A DNA stretch of 6,811 nt, from NCBI RefSeq assembly GCF_030151805.1, contig NZ_JASLCN010000021.1, positions 1 to 6,811 of the forward strand, read 5' to 3'. The notes under the pieces were generated by a model. That model had not been told where the DNA came from and searched no databases. It saw only the letters and a program-made list of their open reading frames with translations. The translations under genes and the position numbers were made by a program. The number at the start of each line of letters is the position of its first letter. Within the stretch, counting starts at the first letter, position 1. This DNA comes from Fluviicola sp. (GTDB lineage Bacteria; Bacteroidota; Bacteroidia; Flavobacteriales_D; Crocinitomicaceae). Positions 5,181-6,811 of the stretch are shown in pieces.

Positions 5181-6811
5181 ATGAAAAACAGTAACGTACA
5201 GGTATCTGGTAAATTCAAGGCCGTAAAAACCCTGGCTTTTATCAGCATTCAGATGTTCATTCTGAGCTTTAGTTTTAATGGATTTTCCCAATCCGGATGC
5301 CTTCCCGCATTTCAATACAATGCAGACGGCAACATGATCACACAGGTTCAGTTCGGCACCATCAACAACACTTCCCCATTCACATCAGGAACCACTCCCG
5401 TTTACGAAAATTTCACATCCCTTTCTACGGATGTGACGATCGGTCAATCCTACCTCATTTCGATTAAAGGTCCTTCTTCTACATTTCCAGGTGATGTAAT
5501 GGTTTTTATTGATTGGAATCAGAATGGTTTGTTTGATGAAGCAGGAACCTATATCGGCTTGATTTCTCCGGCAAATCCGGCGAATGCTGTCACTATTTCC
5601 GCATCCATTACAGTCCCTGCCGGTGCATTGACCGGAACAACCACGATGCGGATCGTAAAAAACAGCAATGTAAATGCCTTGAGTAACCCAAATGCTCCGA
5701 ATACGATTTCTACGGCATGCGATCAAAACCTGAGAGCCGGTCAAACAGAAGATTATTCCTTAAACGTTTTACCCGCAGCAACAACTTGTTCGGGAGATCC
5801 GGGACCAAACCCGGGAGATTTAGGATGCATCACTGTGACATACAAAGGTGTTTCAACTCAATATACAACCGTGAGAGCAGCCGACGGAAATGTCTGGATG
5901 CAGCAAAATCTTGGAAGTGATGAGATCGCAACGGCTTCCAATGATGCAGCTTCTTATGGAGATCTGTTCCAATGGGGAAGATGGGACGACGGACATCAAG
6001 CGCGTACATCAACTCTTTCAACCGTTGCCCCAACACCAAATAACCCAACAGGTTTGGTTGCTACTACCGAATTTCTGAACAGTACTCCGGTTTGGTGGGA
6101 CGGAGCAGCGCTTTCCGATACCTGGCAGGCTGAAACCCCGAATGATGTAACGGCAACAAACGGTTGCGATCCTTGTAAAGCGCTTGGAAACGAATGGCAT
6201 TTGCCTTCAGCCGACGAATGGCAGGCTGTGATCACAGCTGAGTCGGTAAACAACATTCTTTCTGCTTTCCAAAGTAATCTGAAGCTTGCAACAGGCGGAA
6301 CGCGTAATGCATCCGGAACCTTTGATTTCGTAGGACAGCGTGGTTACTATTGGTCAAACACCACCGGTTCTTCCGGCGGAAAAATGTTGTATTACAGTAA
6401 TTTCATTGTGAATCCGAATGCCGGATATCCGCGCCGGCAAGGTGGTGCTATCAGATGTTTGAAAGCTTTACCGGTACCGGTCGTTACAAGCATTGACGTA
6501 GTAACTGAAAACAACGTTCCGGCAACAATCACTACCAATGCAGGAACCTTACAGGCAGAGGCAATCATTCTTCCGGCAGGCGCCATTCAAAACGTTACCT
6601 GGAGCATCCTTAACGTAACGGGAACTGCAACGATTTCCACAAGCGGTCTGGTAACTGCACACACAAACGGAACCGTTTGGGCAAAAGCGGTTTCCACTCA
6701 AAACACGGCAATCATGGATTCAATCCTGATTACGATTTCCGGGCAAACGATCCCTGTTCAGGGAATAGATGTCATCACTCAAAACAACATTTCCCCTACG
6801 ATTACAACCAC
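5181..6811 (+). CDS. Secreted GEVED-FISUMP-Big2 multidomain surface protein (3' end outside window)
   Basis: The frame is open from ATG 5181 to the window edge, giving 543 full codons with no stop. Residues 1-37 form a signal peptide: basic n-region with K11, K13 and K16, hydrophobic core LAFISIQMFILSF, probable cut after FSQ. Residues about 75-196 are a GEVED domain, with the metal-site-like loop DWNQNGLFDEAG (111-122) and the closing motif AGQTEDYSLNV (186-196, the GEVEDY position). A short Cys/Gly/Pro linker (203-216) leads to a FISUMP domain at about 217-430. Its hallmarks are DGNVWMQQNL (235-244), YGDLFQWG (259-266), GNEWHLPSADEWQAV (336-350), GYYWSN (388-393) and GAIRCL (422-427). From about 433, a Big2-like Ig domain runs to 522 and a second copy begins (GIDVITQNN at 528-536 against SIDVVTENN at 437-445, period 91). 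It is probably exported by Sec and then type IX secretion, whose sorting domain would lie beyond the window. Likely adhesin or surface-layer role is inference. Its own promoter and leader precede it. Confidence 0.92.
   Translation, partial: MKNSNVQVSGKFKAVKTLAFISIQMFILSFSFNGFSQSGCLPAFQYNADGNMITQVQFGTINNTSPFTSGTTPVYENFTSLSTDVTIGQSYLISIKGPSSTFPGDVMVFIDWNQNGLFDEAGTYIGLISPANPANAVTISASITVPAGALTGTTTMRIVKNSNVNALSNPNAPNTISTACDQNLRAGQTEDYSLNVLPAATTCSGDPGPNPGDLGCITVTYKGVSTQYTTVRAADGNVWMQQNLGSDEIATASNDAASYGDLFQWGRWDDGHQARTSTLSTVAPTPNNPTGLVATTEFLNSTPVWWDGAALSDTWQAETPNDVTATNGCDPCKALGNEWHLPSADEWQAVITAESVNNILSAFQSNLKLATGGTRNASGTFDFVGQRGYYWSNTTGSSGGKMLYYSNFIVNPNAGYPRRQGGAIRCLKALPVPVVTSIDVVTENNVPATITTNAGTLQAEAIILPAGAIQNVTWSILNVTGTATISTSGLVTAHTNGTVWAKAVSTQNTAIMDSILITISGQTIPVQGIDVITQNNISPTITT

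Noticed and set aside
5385..6586. Several reverse-strand and alternate-frame open stretches (for example 5385-5744 and 5996-6256 on the minus strand)
   Set aside because: They lie inside the + strand frame that encodes recognisable GEVED, FISUMP and Big2 domains, so they are shadows.
1..6811. CRISPR array, tRNA/rRNA, insertion sequence, defence or toxin-antitoxin system
   Set aside because: No regular spaced repeats, tRNA-like folds, transposase motifs or paired toxin-antitoxin genes were seen on either strand.

Overview
The window looks like an ordinary chromosomal stretch from a member of the Bacteroidota, most likely Flavobacteriales and possibly Fluviicola-like (genus is a guess). The evidence is two promoters matching the Bacteroidota TTG-N19/20-TAnnTTTG pattern, start codons preceded by A-rich sequence instead of strong Shine-Dalgarno sites, and a large secreted protein that joins a GEVED domain, a FISUMP (Fibrobacter succinogenes major paralogous) domain and Big2-type Ig-like repeats. 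All supported genes lie on the + strand; no RNA gene, mobile element or CRISPR array was seen.

Layout. (1) 2-325 is the 3' end of a gene of unknown function, closed by a strong hairpin terminator (373-410). (2) A promoter overlapping that terminator drives a small two-helix membrane protein with a C-terminal SmpA/BamE-like segment (456-941). The long reading frame opening at 363 reads through the terminator, so the later start is preferred. (3) 1043-2629 is a CPA1-type Na+/H+ antiporter with a long charged cytosolic tail. (4) 2753-3637 is a GH18-like protein with SxGG, DxDxE and QxY motifs but no signal peptide, followed by a clear hairpin terminator. (5) 3768-4172 is a small orphan lipoprotein, 27 bases ahead of (6) 4200-4745, a dihydrofolate-reductase-fold (RibD C-terminal-like) protein. 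(7) 4746-5180 is a gene-poor stretch holding a decayed CTTTGCG-type inverted repeat, a consensus promoter and a hairpin abutting the next start. (8) 5181 to the right edge is the secreted multidomain protein, running out of the window with no stop.

The genes do not form an obvious pathway. Transcription units suggested by promoters and terminators are: the left partial gene alone; the small membrane protein, perhaps with the antiporter; the GH18-like gene; the lipoprotein with the DHFR-fold gene; and the large surface protein alone. I found no convincing new multi-gene system. The observations most worth checking are the terminator-promoter overlap that resets a gene start, the leaderless-for-export GH18-like protein, and the hairpin three bases before the large secreted protein's start codon.
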